The translations under genes were made by a program, and so were the position numbers. From Bacillota bacterium (GTDB lineage Bacteria > Bacillota > UBA4882 > UBA8346), in assembly GCA_023435565.1 (NCBI GenBank), contig JAEYRN010000017.1, forward strand, positions 101,215 through 165,214: a DNA stretch of 64,000 bases, written 5' to 3'. The notes under the pieces were generated by a model that ran no database searches, was not told where the DNA came from, and saw only the letters and a program-made list of their open reading frames with translations. How positions within the stretch are numbered: the first letter of the stretch is position 1; each line of letters starts with the position of its first letter. Shown in pieces: positions 16,690-25,881 of this stretch.

Positions 16690-17609
16690 TGCCCGAATCA
16701 CTAACTATTGCTGAAAACCAAATGGTCTTCGGGTATCTGGTAGATGCCTTGAAAGTGGCAAACTCGCCGCATAACATCATTAATAATGAATTAATCATGG
16801 CCCAATGTCAGGTGGATATTCCAAGGACCTTTTTTAGACCGGCTCGGACCGAGACACTCAACCTCCAAATGGTCTGCTCCCCGGAATTGCTGGAAAAATA
16901 TCCCGGCTCGGAACTGGTAATCCGGGGTAGTTTCCGTCTTCAATGGCTGGTCGAAGGAATTCGTAAAAGAGGTTTGATTGCCAGAGTGACTTATCCTTAC
17001 GATTTGGACCACCGAAAAATAGAACGGGAAATTTTGACTTTGATAAAAGAAAAAAACCGGTTCTTCTTTAAACAACCGATTCTTTTCTATCATCCGCATC
17101 TGTTGGTTAACTTTAAAACCTGTTTTGAAACTGATGAAAGATTTGATGAGTTATACTCGTTATGTATTAATCTGGTAAATGGTGAAATCACTACTAATAT
17201 TATGCAAGAGTTTAAAATTAAAAAACTATTAACCCAACCGCCCAAAAAAAACTTGGAAAAGAGGCAAATCCCCTATCGCGACGCCTATGACGCACTACTC
17301 AATCATTTGAAATGGCAACTTCAAAACCATGATCCCAACTGGATTAAGGCTGCCCAAACCCGATGGGAAGAAGAAGTAACTTATCTGGAAAGCTACTACC
17401 AGGGTAATCTTGATGAAGACCTTGACCAGCAAAGCTTCTATCGAAGAATGGCCGAGGTTTATAGAAAATACCGCCCCACCATCCGCATTCAAATCGTAAA
17501 CGCCGCTATTCTTTACCTGCCACTGGTCCGTTATACATTAGAAGCTTATCCGGGAGAACCGGATTTGCCGGCGCTAATTTATGATCCGGTTCGTAATAAG
17601 CTAAAATAA
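16689..17609 (+). CDS. yqhG: YqhG-family protein
   Basis: This is a protein of about 306 residues matching YqhG: an N-terminal mixed domain (VDIPRTFFRPARTETLNLQMVC), then RLQWLVEGIRKRGLIARVTYPY and a charged helical C-terminus (RWEEEVTYLESYYQGN). The function is unknown, but it is encoded next to the YqhH helicase in many Firmicutes, so a joint role is likely. The start at 16689 overlaps the yqhH stop; an in-frame ATG at 16671 is also possible because GAGGA lies upstream of it. Confidence 0.85.
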   Translation: MPESLTIAENQMVFGYLVDALKVANSPHNIINNELIMAQCQVDIPRTFFRPARTETLNLQMVCSPELLEKYPGSELVIRGSFRLQWLVEGIRKRGLIARVTYPYDLDHRKIEREILTLIKEKNRFFFKQPILFYHPHLLVNFKTCFETDERFDELYSLCINLVNGEITTNIMQEFKIKKLLTQPPKKNLEKRQIPYRDAYDALLNHLKWQLQNHDPNWIKAAQTRWEEEVTYLESYYQGNLDEDLDQQSFYRRMAEVYRKYRPTIRIQIVNAAILYLPLVRYTLEAYPGEPDLPALIYDPVRNKLK

Positions 17610-17630
17610 AAATATTTGCGCAAAACCGCT

Positions 17631-18377
17631 TTATTTATCTCCCAAATCTCCGAAATGATATAACAAAGCTGAAGCTACTACCAATCCGGCGGTTTCAGTC
17701 CTTAAGATCCGAGGCCCTAAAGTTACGGGAACCGCTCCTTTACTTTGAGCTTCCTCAACTTCTTTTAAGGAAAAACCGCCTTCGGAACCGATCAAAACTA
17801 TTATTTGCTCAACGTTTCCTTTTTGGCTTTGTAAAACTTCTTTTAAAGTATGGTTGGTCTCGCTTTCCCATGGTATTAAAATTAGACCACCGTCGAAACC
17901 GGCAAGAACCTCATTCCAGCGACGAATAGGCTCCAGTGAAGGCACAATCTGTCTTCCGGACTGTTCCGCCGCCTCCCGGATAATCTTGTTCCATCGTTCA
18001 AATTTCCTTACTTGAGTAACCTGATCCAATTTAATAGAGCTACGTTCGGTCAAAACCGGTTGAAACCGGCTGACGCCGAGTTCGGTGTTTTTCTGAAGGA
18101 TCCATTCGAATTTATCTGCTTTTGGAAGGCTTTGGACCAAAGTGATTTTAACCCGGGGTTCAGTTTGGCGTTCAATTCTTTTAATAATCTCTCCGATTAC
18201 CTGCTCGGAAGTAAAATCGTTAATCCTAACCAAAAATTCTTCCCCTTTGCCATTTAAAACGGTAATTTCTCCTCCCGGACCTTGGCGAAGGACATTTAAA
18301 AGATGATGCCGGTCTTCACCCTTAAGAATCACATTGTTACCTTTAATTTGGTCCGACGAAATAAAAAAACGGGTCAT
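17631..18377 (-). CDS. rsmE: 16S rRNA (uracil1498-N3)-methyltransferase
   Basis: The 248-residue SPOUT methyltransferase carries MTRFFISSDQIKGNNVILKGEDRHHLLNVLR (in parts) for the PUA-like N-domain, KADKFEWILQKNTELGV, and the knot motif IGSEGGFSLKEVEEA...LGPRILRTETA. It methylates U1498 of 16S rRNA. It usually follows prmA in Firmicutes, but here it lies about 9 kb away from prmA, after yqhG on the opposite strand. GGAG precedes the ATG at 18377. Confidence 0.93.
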   Translation of the reverse strand: MTRFFISSDQIKGNNVILKGEDRHHLLNVLRQGPGGEITVLNGKGEEFLVRINDFTSEQVIGEIIKRIERQTEPRVKITLVQSLPKADKFEWILQKNTELGVSRFQPVLTERSSIKLDQVTQVRKFERWNKIIREAAEQSGRQIVPSLEPIRRWNEVLAGFDGGLILIPWESETNHTLKEVLQSQKGNVEQIIVLIGSEGGFSLKEVEEAQSKGAVPVTLGPRILRTETAGLVVASALLYHFGDLGDK

Positions 18378-18467
18378 AGAAAGGTCTCCTTTTTTAACCA
18401 GTAATCCTTAACGATATCGAAGCCTACCTATTATATCATATACTTATAGTAGACATATAAGGTCAAA

Positions 18468-18496
18468 TTGACACAAAACTTGGGATATATTATTAT
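18468..18496 (+). promoter_or_regulatory. Promoter of the ArsR-type gene
   Basis: TTGACA (18468-18473), a 17-bp spacer and TATTAT (18491-18496) form a near-consensus sigma-A promoter. A near-palindromic ATATATTATTATAAATATAT (about 18484-18503) covers the -10 and is a likely ArsR operator. Confidence 0.85.
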
Positions 18497-18530
18497 AAAT
18501 ATATAGTTATTTGCTTAAGGAGAAATCGAC

Positions 18531-18854
18531 TTGAAGAAAATCGAGGATATAATAGAGGTTTTAAAAGCCCTTGGTGACCCAACGCGGTATAAGATCTTGG
18601 AATTATTAGCTTCTTGTGGTAATAACCTTTGCGTAACCGGAATTTCTAAAAAACTTGAGATATCGCAACCCGTTATTTCACAGCATCTTAAGGTGTTAAA
18701 AAACGCAAAAGTCGTATCTGCCGATAGAGCCGGATACCATATTCACTATAGCATTAACTTGAATATTATTACCGATCTTGTCGAGCAGCTAAACAGCTTA
18801 AAGGAAATATCCTTGGGGAAATGTTCTAAAGAAGACTGTATGCTTAAGGACTAG
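18531..18854 (+). CDS. ArsR/SmtB-family metal-responsive repressor
   Basis: The 107-residue winged helix protein has LKALGDPTRYKILELL, then CGNNLCVTGISKKLEISQPVISQHLKVLKNAKVV. C29 and C34 lie in the position of the alpha-3 (CxC-type) metal site; C98 and C103 near the C-terminus could add ligands. HYSIN follows the wing. TTG start at 18531 with AAGGAG at 18517-18522. The downstream promoter (18985) carries a 16-bp palindrome, so the Cys-rich peptide and MFS pump probably belong to its regulon. The ion sensed (arsenite, cadmium, other) cannot be told. Confidence 0.88.
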   Translation: MKKIEDIIEVLKALGDPTRYKILELLASCGNNLCVTGISKKLEISQPVISQHLKVLKNAKVVSADRAGYHIHYSINLNIITDLVEQLNSLKEISLGKCSKEDCMLKD

Positions 18855-18984
18855 ACCAGATAATCCAATCCGGCTCCCTAATCAATCTTGTGTCCCTTTA
18901 ACCAATTTTCCACTTCAATTACCTAAAAATTACCCAATACACCCCATAATGTTTGAGAATCAATTTTATTTTCCCCTTTTTTAT

Positions 18985-19038
18985 TTGACAAAAATTAGAT
19001 AATATATTATATTAGTATATAAGTATATAGCTATATAC
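18985..19038 (+). promoter_or_regulatory. Promoter and palindromic operator of the Cys-rich peptide gene
   Basis: TTGACA (18985-18990), 17 bp, then TATATT (19008-19013). A perfect 16-bp palindrome GTATATAGCTATATAC (19023-19038) lies over the start region. It resembles the ATA-rich site at the arsR promoter, so control by that repressor is inferred. Confidence 0.8.
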
Positions 19039-19066
19039 AAATTGTATTAATGAAAGGATGAACTTC

Positions 19067-19255
19067 ATGTGTTGCCAAAATAGCGGTTTGCATAATTTAA
19101 ACAACCCTGCCAAATGTTTATGCCATTGTAATTCTAATGAAACCTTTTTAAGCCGCAAGAAACGTCTTGAAGCGCTTAAACAAAATTTGGCCGAGTTAGA
19201 AGCAAAAGCGGACGATTTACGGGAATTTATTAAAGAATTAGAGACTGCGAAATAA
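19067..19255 (+). CDS. Small Cys-rich protein with coiled coil
   Basis: The 62-residue protein begins MCCQNSGLHNLNNPAKCLCHC, giving C2, C3, C17, C19 and C21 in 20 residues, then a charged helix (RKKRLEALKQNLAELEAKAD) able to form a coiled coil. The Cys cluster suggests binding of a soft metal or metalloid; the helix suggests a dimer. An ATG at 19058 overlaps the ribosome site AAAGGA, so 19067 is chosen. Position between an ArsR repressor and an MFS exporter supports a metal chaperone or scavenger role. No family name is recognised. Confidence 0.7.
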   Translation: MCCQNSGLHNLNNPAKCLCHCNSNETFLSRKKRLEALKQNLAELEAKADDLREFIKELETAK

Positions 19256-19267
19256 CATACTGTTAGC

Positions 19268-19319
19268 GAGGGAATTACTGATCGTTTTGAATGAAGAAAT
19301 GAGTAGTTCCCTCATTTTT
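19268..19319 (+). terminator. Terminator/attenuator between the Cys-rich peptide and MFS genes
   Basis: GAGGGAATTACT (19268-19279) pairs with AGTAGTTCCCTC (19302-19313; one G-U), followed by ATTTTT. It should reduce read-through into the MFS gene. Confidence 0.75.
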
Positions 19320-19351
19320 CAAAACTATATTTTTTATGGAGGATAAATCTC

Positions 19352-20524
19352 TTGAATAATAAAAAAAACAATCAGATCCTGCTTTTCTTGGGTCTAATGG
19401 GATTTCTGGCTAATGGAGATGTTTATTCTGTCGCGCCGCTACTAATAAATATCGCGAAAGATTTTAGCATTCAATTAAGTCAAGCTGCTCTCTCCGTAAC
19501 TTCTTATATGATTGCCTTCGGTTTATTTACTGTTTTAATCGGACCATTAGGGGACCGGTTCGGAAAATCTAAAATAATGATCATTGCCTCGTTTGGTTCG
19601 GCAATTTTTAGTTGTTTAACTTATTTTGCCCCGAATATCGATCTTTTGATATGGTTACGATTTATAAATGGAGCCTTTTCCGCCGGTATTATGCCCGTTT
19701 CCATGGCAATCATTATCGAGGAGCTTGATGAGACCAAAAGGCAAATGGGCATCGCCAAATTAATGGGGATGATGACTTTGGGCGGCGCAACAGCTACCAT
19801 CATCGGAGGAGCTCTTTCATACTATACTTCTTGGCGAATGGTCTATTTTATTTATGGTTTTGCCGAACTACTCATCGCCATTTTATTATTAGCAGTTTTA
19901 CCGAGAAGAAACGGGACATTAACTAAACTTAACTACTTTGAAGCATACCGCGGTGTTTTAGCTAATAATCAAAGATTATGGTCTATTTTAGCAATTGTGT
20001 TGCTGACCGGATTTTGCGTTTTCGGCTCATTCGCCTTTTCAGGCCAATTAATTCAATCAGCAACAAATCTAAATGTATTAATGATTGGTCTGATATTGGC
20101 GGCCTTCGGATTCGGGGGAATTGCCGGTTCCCGATTCGCGGTTTTAATCCGTAAAAAAATAGGCGACCGAATTTGTTTAATAGCCGGAGTTATCGGAGCA
20201 ATTTCCTTATTTGCTGTCTCAACAATCAGTAGTATCCCTTGGCTGGTAATTGCTTGGTTAGGATTTGGCGTTTCTTTTATTTGGCTTCACTCAACCATGA
20301 TTATGGTTGCCCAAAGCACCAAACCCGAAATGAAAGGAAGCATTATGTCCTTAATATCTTTCTGTGTTTTTGTAGGTAGTGGAATCGGGACCATTATTAA
20401 CCGGCGTTTTTTGGAAACCGTTAGTTTGAATTTCATTTTCCAAATTGCCGCCCTGACCTTTTTTGTTCTGGGATTGATAGCTTTGATAACATTAAATTTT
20501 AATAAAAGCTTCGCTAGGAACTAA
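19352..20524 (+). CDS. MFS efflux transporter
   Basis: The 390-residue protein has twelve apparent membrane segments and the MFS loop GPLGDRFGKSK between helices 2 and 3, plus WRMVYFIYG at the helix 5 region. It most resembles drug/metabolite antiporters of the 12-span type. The TTG at 19352 follows GGAGGA. Its place after an ArsR-type repressor and a Cys-rich peptide suggests export of a toxic ion or its complex. It is separated from the peptide gene by a terminator-like hairpin, so its level may be lower. Confidence 0.8.
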   Translation: MNNKKNNQILLFLGLMGFLANGDVYSVAPLLINIAKDFSIQLSQAALSVTSYMIAFGLFTVLIGPLGDRFGKSKIMIIASFGSAIFSCLTYFAPNIDLLIWLRFINGAFSAGIMPVSMAIIIEELDETKRQMGIAKLMGMMTLGGATATIIGGALSYYTSWRMVYFIYGFAELLIAILLLAVLPRRNGTLTKLNYFEAYRGVLANNQRLWSILAIVLLTGFCVFGSFAFSGQLIQSATNLNVLMIGLILAAFGFGGIAGSRFAVLIRKKIGDRICLIAGVIGAISLFAVSTISSIPWLVIAWLGFGVSFIWLHSTMIMVAQSTKPEMKGSIMSLISFCVFVGSGIGTIINRRFLETVSLNFIFQIAALTFFVLGLIALITLNFNKSFARN

Positions 20525-20965
20525 CTGATAATTACCTGTGAGTATATTGTTGAACGTCTCTTCAGGGATGCGCGGGGTTTAAAACTATTTTAAAACATCG
20601 GAGCTACTACGGCAAGATATTGCATTGTTAGCCTTAGGAATATGAATGACACCATAACAAAAAAATAATAGTTTATAGCTTTATTTGCGTTTTATAGTCT
20701 TTCGATAATGATTGATATTGCAACCTTATGTTGTTTTGTCAATCATTATCTTTTCACTAACCAATTTATTATAAATCATTTTTCTGTTAGCTGCTATTAT
20801 TTGAGGGAATTGCACAATTACCTTAATAAACCCTTTGGCCACAATATATAATGACTAGCCCAGATGTATCTATCAATATATTGTGAGCCAAAGCTTAAAT
20901 CATGAATTATACAATTCCTTAATTAAATATAAACTCCTATGAAATCCATTCGATAAGATTTACTT
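20525..20965. other. Gene-free interval with two inverted-repeat structures
   Basis: This 440-bp interval lies between the convergent MFS and HD-GYP genes. GATAATGATTGA (20704-20715) pairs perfectly with 20739-20750. A second structure lies at 20834-20893. No ORF with a ribosome site was found. Confidence 0.6.
20834..20893. repeat. Nested long-stem inverted repeat (copy B)
   Basis: CTTTGGCCACAATATA (20834-20849) pairs with 20877-20893 with one bulge, inside weaker outer arms (GGGAATTG near 20815 and CAATTCC near 20912). The block CCACAATATAT..TGA.TA.CC.AGAT is shared with the element at 4261-4378 (about 23 of 29 positions). Confidence 0.6.
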
Positions 20966-23341
20966 TCAAAATTGAAAACGTTCTTCCCGAAACAGCTTAA
21001 TACAATGATCAACAACTTCCGAATCATATAACAAACCGCTATTTTCATCGATTTCTTTAAGCGCTTCATTGAGTTCAAGCGCGGCCCGGTATGGCCGATG
21101 GGAGATCATAGCTTCCACTACATCGGCAATAGTCAATATTTTAGCTTCCAATAGAATATCATTTCCTTTAATACCTGTTGGATAACCTGAACCGTCTATT
21201 CTTTCATGGTGTTGTAAAATTATCCGGGCGATGGGCCAGGGAAATTGGATATTTATTAAAATATTGTATGCCACTTGAGGATGCTTTTTAATGAACTCAA
21301 ACTCCAGATCATTTAACCGGCCGGGCTTATTAAGGATTTCCGAGGGGATATATATCTTCCCGAGATCGTGAACAATACCGGCCATTTGAATACACTCAAC
21401 CTGTTCCGGAGAAAGATTCATCTCCATAGCAATAGCGTGAGCAAGAGCGGCAACCCGATGTTGATGACCGGCAGTATAAGGATCTCTACTTTCAACCGTC
21501 AAGGATATTGCCTCAACAATACCATTCATCACTTTTCTTAGTTGAGTTAAGTTTTGTCCGAGATCATCTCTTTGCATCTGAAGGATATCAGATTGTTCCT
21601 GGATTTTATTAAATAGATTGGTTACTTGAATTGTACTACTAATAATCCGGCGAAGTTCACTGTAAATACGCCCGTTGAGCGGACCCATTTCAAATATGGC
21701 AAATCCTAATTGTGGTTTGAGGATATTTAAAGCAACCAATAATCTAGTAGCTTGACGGTTCGGAAAATTGATCCCATCCGGTAATAATTTTTGAGAAAAA
21801 AACAGCGGAAGATCTTGAGTGGATTTTCGTCCAGTTTCATCATAGGCTAAAACCAATTTTGCATTTTCTTGGTTTTCCCCTTCGAACATAGCCAGATAGC
21901 AACTATTAAATCCTAATGTCGATAAAGAATTTGATAGTATATCCATGGATTTACTTTGGTCAAGCATGGTCAATAATTGTTCATGTAAAAAACCTAATGA
22001 TTTATTTATTTGAATTGACTCATTATGTTCATTCATCTCTATTTTTAAAACTTTCTCACTGATGGTCATCATTGCCTGTTGGAATAATACCTCAGCCTTT
22101 AACAGCATCGCATGGTCGGTTAAATAAGGAATTAATCGGTTACGTAATGTAGATAAAAGAATCTCCAATGGAGAGGTATCTCTATTTATATTAAAAGCAA
22201 AGTCCAAAACTTCATCCCATTTTTTTAAAAACATCCCTTGGGTTCCTTCATATAATTCACTTCCAAAGGCATCGATAAGTTTGTTTAAAACTAAGGAGAT
22301 ATTTAGACGTTTAATATCCGCAAATTGGTTGTAAGTTTCGTATACAATATCCGCTATGATTTTTTCTTTGTCTTCAATCATTGATAAAGTTGGAGTAAGA
22401 CTTAACTTACAATAATTATTGGCAGCCGAAGGAGAACAGCCGCATGATTGACGGATCACCAATTTGGTAGGTGTTGTTTGATATAAATCGACTGTCTTAT
22501 TTGCCATCACATCCAATAATACTTCCGCCGATCGCCTGCCTAACTCATAGATTGAATGCCCGACTGTAGTCAGGGGAGGTATGGAGAGCTTGCAAAGGTC
22601 AAGATTGTCAAACCCTACCACCGCTACTTCCTCAGGAACTCTAATCCCCCGGGCCTTAAGTTCCTCAAGTGCTCCGGCCGCCATATCATCATTACAAGCT
22701 ACAACCACTTCAAACGTTCCTTTACGTTCATCAAGCAATATTCTAATCGCTTCTTTTCCTGAAGCGAAAGTAAATCGGCCTTGAACAACCAGTTGTTGAT
22801 CAACCTGAATCTGGTTCTCGGTTAATGTCTTTACAAAATAATCGTACCTTTGAATTACGTCAACATTTGATTCGGGGCCCTTGATAAACGCATACTTTTG
22901 ATATTGATGCACCTGGATGAGATGTAGCAACAAATCGCTAATACCTATATTGGCAACGGACAACGAAGGAATGCCGTGAACTTCCATCCCTAAAATAACT
23001 GAAGGGATGGGATGATACCTTTTACAAAATTGAATAATGGCGTTATGGTCAGTAAAATTTCCAATAAGCGCTGATAAAATGATTAAACCGTTCACATTTA
23101 AGGGGCTGACCAAATCATATACCTTATTACGCTGTACTTCAAACTCATTATTTGCGTTGATACTACCACCTTCAAAACATAAAAGATTAATATCTCTTTC
23201 TTTGGCAAGATCAGCAACGCCATGTAATAAATCCAATTGATACTGATCGTCAATCCAATCGGTTAAAATTCCAATTGTCTTTCGTCTATCCATATGCTTA
23301 GCAACATTTAAAACTGAAGCTTCGGTTTTTGAAAAGGGCAT
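20966..23341 (-). CDS. LacI-type ligand-binding domain fused to HD-GYP (second paralogue)
   Basis: The 791-residue protein starts within a LacI/periplasmic-binding-type fold (about 18-300: KTIGILTDWIDDQYQLDLLHGV, VVACNDDMAAGALEELKARG, VAVVGFDNLDLC) without an N-terminal helix-turn-helix, signal or membrane anchor. A helical/GAF-like middle follows, then HD-GYP (about 616-791) with HDLGK (658-662), HHERIDGSGYP and GIKG. HD-GYP domains hydrolyse cyclic di-GMP to linear products. The motif residues look intact. The sugar-like sensor would be cytosolic. It follows its paralogue by 23 bp on the same strand. GGGAG precedes the ATG at 23341. Confidence 0.85.
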   Translation of the reverse strand: MPFSKTEASVLNVAKHMDRRKTIGILTDWIDDQYQLDLLHGVADLAKERDINLLCFEGGSINANNEFEVQRNKVYDLVSPLNVNGLIILSALIGNFTDHNAIIQFCKRYHPIPSVILGMEVHGIPSLSVANIGISDLLLHLIQVHQYQKYAFIKGPESNVDVIQRYDYFVKTLTENQIQVDQQLVVQGRFTFASGKEAIRILLDERKGTFEVVVACNDDMAAGALEELKARGIRVPEEVAVVGFDNLDLCKLSIPPLTTVGHSIYELGRRSAEVLLDVMANKTVDLYQTTPTKLVIRQSCGCSPSAANNYCKLSLTPTLSMIEDKEKIIADIVYETYNQFADIKRLNISLVLNKLIDAFGSELYEGTQGMFLKKWDEVLDFAFNINRDTSPLEILLSTLRNRLIPYLTDHAMLLKAEVLFQQAMMTISEKVLKIEMNEHNESIQINKSLGFLHEQLLTMLDQSKSMDILSNSLSTLGFNSCYLAMFEGENQENAKLVLAYDETGRKSTQDLPLFFSQKLLPDGINFPNRQATRLLVALNILKPQLGFAIFEMGPLNGRIYSELRRIISSTIQVTNLFNKIQEQSDILQMQRDDLGQNLTQLRKVMNGIVEAISLTVESRDPYTAGHQHRVAALAHAIAMEMNLSPEQVECIQMAGIVHDLGKIYIPSEILNKPGRLNDLEFEFIKKHPQVAYNILINIQFPWPIARIILQHHERIDGSGYPTGIKGNDILLEAKILTIADVVEAMISHRPYRAALELNEALKEIDENSGLLYDSEVVDHCIKLFREERFQF

Positions 23342-23364
23342 ATTTTTCTCCCATTTATAGGATA

Positions 23365-25737
23365 CTATTTAAACTTAAATCCTTTTTCTCTAAATAATCG
23401 CAAACACGTATCAACTACTATAGAATCATACAAAAGGCCGCGTTTATTAATAATCTCTTCTAAAGCTTGATCGATCCCCAGTGATGGCCGATAGGGCCGG
23501 TTTGATGACATTGCCTCTACTACATCGGCCACACTTAAAATTTTAGCTTCCAACATAATATCCGCTTCTTTCAATCCGGACGGATACCCTGAACCATCAA
23601 GCCTTTCATGATGTTGTAGCACAATTTGGGCAATAGGCCAAGGAAAATCAATGTTTTTTAAGATTTCATACGCAACTTCAGGATGGCTTTTAATCAAGTT
23701 AAATTCCGGCTCTTTTAATCGTCCCGGTTTATTTAAAATTTCGGCCGGAATACTTAACTTACCAAGGTCATGAACAATACCGGCTGTCCTAATACCTTCA
23801 ATTTTGTCGCGAGGAAGTTTCATTTCTGTTGCAATGGAACGGGCCAAATCGGCAACACGGTGCTGGTGCCCCGCAGTATAAGGATCCCGAGTCTCAACTG
23901 TCTGCACGATTGCTTCGATAAAACCGCTCATCATTTTTCTTAAATCATTTAGATTATGACTTAGGGATTCCTTCTGGATCTGAAGATGATTAGCCTGGTC
24001 TTGAATTTGTTTAAAAAGACTTGCTGCTTGTAGACTGCTGCAAATAATCTTACGCAGTTCGGTAAAAACAATCATGTTTGACGAATCCAGTTCAAACATT
24101 GCTAATCCTTGGATGGGAGCTGAAAAGTCTAGCGCCTCAATTAACATGCTATAACGCCGTTTAGGTAATAATTCATAGGGTAACAATTTATTAGATGGCA
24201 GATCGGAACTATCACTTAGATCAATACGGCCGTTCTCATTATAAGCCATTATTAGTTTTGAGTTTTGGCGGCCCTCTTCTTTGAACATCATAAGATAACA
24301 ACTTTTAATTCCTAAATCCGGAATAAGTTCAGCTAAAATATTTAGTATTTGAGTTTGGTCTAAAGTTAATAGCAGTTCCTCTCGCAATGCATACAAAATC
24401 TTATTTTCTTCGATATGCTGTTGATAAAAAAGTTCCTCTTTAACCAGAGCCATTTCTCCAATCAAAGCGCGGGCTTGGAGCCAAACATCCCCAATATTAA
24501 TAGTTAATTTGTCTTCGGTAAGGTATGGCAGTATACGATTATAGATCTTAGTTATCACAGTCTGCCATAAAGAAATATCTCTACTGGACCAAATGTCCTT
24601 TTTTAGGACAGCATTCAACTCCTTAATAAATCTCCCGTTTTGTTCGTAGAGTTCCGCGTAAAATCCATCCAAAAGTAATTCTACCAGTTGATTAAAGTCA
24701 ATTCCCGTTTTACTATTGAATAAATAATGAGTTTCTTGAATAATTTCAGCCAACAAAATCTCTTTGTTTTTTTGAAAGACTTCCTTAAAATCAGTGTCCT
24801 TAGAGTAATGTGATTCAAAAGCCAGTTCCATCAACCGGTGGGAAAAACAGCCGCAGGACCTACGCGGTATTAATTTAGCAGGTAAAACTATTTGTTGGGG
24901 AACCTCCTTTTTTTCAATTAAATTTAGTAAAGCATCCATGGCCCACCATCCTTGGGCATATAGCGAATAACTTATTGTTGTTAAAGGAGGAGTAATATGT
25001 ACACTATAATCAAGGTTGTCAAATCCTGTAATAGCAACATCATCCGGGACATTAATCCCTCTGGCTTTTAATTCGTTAAGGGCGCCTAATGCCATATCAT
25101 CGTTACACGCAACCAATACGTCAAATTTAACTTTCCGTTCATCGAGCAAAATCCCAACCGCGTCTTTGCCTGATTCGGTTTCAAAATCACCCTGAACTAT
25201 TAGCTCCGGATCCGGTTTAAGATTATAACTAAGGAGGGTTTCCTGGAAGGCTTTAAATCGTTCTTCTGCGTCTTGATTATCTTTTAAGCCTTTAATAAAA
25301 GCAAAATTTTGGCACCCGTGAGTTTCAATCAAATGAGCAATCATATCACGCATTCCGCCAAAATTATCGGGAATAATTGAATGAATATTAGGTATTTCCA
25401 GAGCAATACTAATCATGGGAAGGGGGGAGAACTGTTCACAGAATTTCTTAATCGTATCATTATCCACATAGTGTCCAATGGTATTACTAAGAATAATTAA
25501 ACCATCGACAATATTTTGATTAACCAAGTCGTAAACGACATTCCGTCTGGCTTCATACTCAATTGGTGAGTTTATTATGCCTCCCTCAAAACATAAAAGA
25601 TTTATGTCCCAATTTTTTGCATGATCGGCTACTCCTTGAATTATGCTGGACTGATACTGGTCCTGGGTTCGGTCTATCAGCATACCGATTGTAAGTCGGG
25701 AACTCTTTTTTTGATCTATAAGTACATTTGTTTGCAT
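23365..25737 (-). CDS. LacI-type ligand-binding domain fused to HD-GYP (first paralogue)
   Basis: This 790-residue protein has the same layout as its downstream neighbour: LTIGMLIDRTQDQYQSSIIQGV opening a LacI-type binding fold, VLVACNDDMALGALNELKARG, VAITGFDNLDYS, a helical sensor-like middle, then VETRDPYTAGHQHRVADL, HDLGKLSIPAEILNKPGRL, HHERLDGSGYPSGLK. Both lack a DNA-binding domain, so the regulator fold has been used as a sensor for cyclic di-GMP breakdown. The two copies differ throughout the sensor, suggesting different ligands. The ATG at 25737 has AGGA about 9 bp upstream. It is the first gene of a two-gene operon. Confidence 0.85.
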   Translation of the reverse strand: MQTNVLIDQKKSSRLTIGMLIDRTQDQYQSSIIQGVADHAKNWDINLLCFEGGIINSPIEYEARRNVVYDLVNQNIVDGLIILSNTIGHYVDNDTIKKFCEQFSPLPMISIALEIPNIHSIIPDNFGGMRDMIAHLIETHGCQNFAFIKGLKDNQDAEERFKAFQETLLSYNLKPDPELIVQGDFETESGKDAVGILLDERKVKFDVLVACNDDMALGALNELKARGINVPDDVAITGFDNLDYSVHITPPLTTISYSLYAQGWWAMDALLNLIEKKEVPQQIVLPAKLIPRRSCGCFSHRLMELAFESHYSKDTDFKEVFQKNKEILLAEIIQETHYLFNSKTGIDFNQLVELLLDGFYAELYEQNGRFIKELNAVLKKDIWSSRDISLWQTVITKIYNRILPYLTEDKLTINIGDVWLQARALIGEMALVKEELFYQQHIEENKILYALREELLLTLDQTQILNILAELIPDLGIKSCYLMMFKEEGRQNSKLIMAYNENGRIDLSDSSDLPSNKLLPYELLPKRRYSMLIEALDFSAPIQGLAMFELDSSNMIVFTELRKIICSSLQAASLFKQIQDQANHLQIQKESLSHNLNDLRKMMSGFIEAIVQTVETRDPYTAGHQHRVADLARSIATEMKLPRDKIEGIRTAGIVHDLGKLSIPAEILNKPGRLKEPEFNLIKSHPEVAYEILKNIDFPWPIAQIVLQHHERLDGSGYPSGLKEADIMLEAKILSVADVVEAMSSNRPYRPSLGIDQALEEIINKRGLLYDSIVVDTCLRLFREKGFKFK

Positions 25738-25846
25738 TTTTACTTCATCCTATATATGTCAATTTATTGGAAATTTAATGAAACACAGTAATAATATCGG
25801 TTATTTTATAAAATCCGCTTAGCTAAAATCCACTTAAACTGACGTA

Positions 25847-25881
25847 TAAAAAAATCCTTTTCTTCAAAATTGAGAAAAGGG
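25847..25881 (-). terminator. Rho-independent terminator of the C69 peptidase gene
   Basis: On the minus strand CCTTTTCT pairs with AGAAAAGG (25856-25863 and 25873-25880) and is followed by ATTTTTTT. A second hairpin, AAGCCCA/TGGGCTT (25901-25925), lies upstream of it. Confidence 0.85.

Noticed and set aside
20966..25737. LacI-family transcription regulators
   Set aside because: No helix-turn-helix precedes the ligand domain; the proteins begin directly at its first strand and end in HD-GYP.
25738..25755. Match TATAGGATGAAGTAAA between the start of the 5.1-kb element and the leader of the first HD-GYP gene
   Set aside because: One 16-base match in AT-rich DNA of this length is expected about once by chance; nothing else of the element is present.
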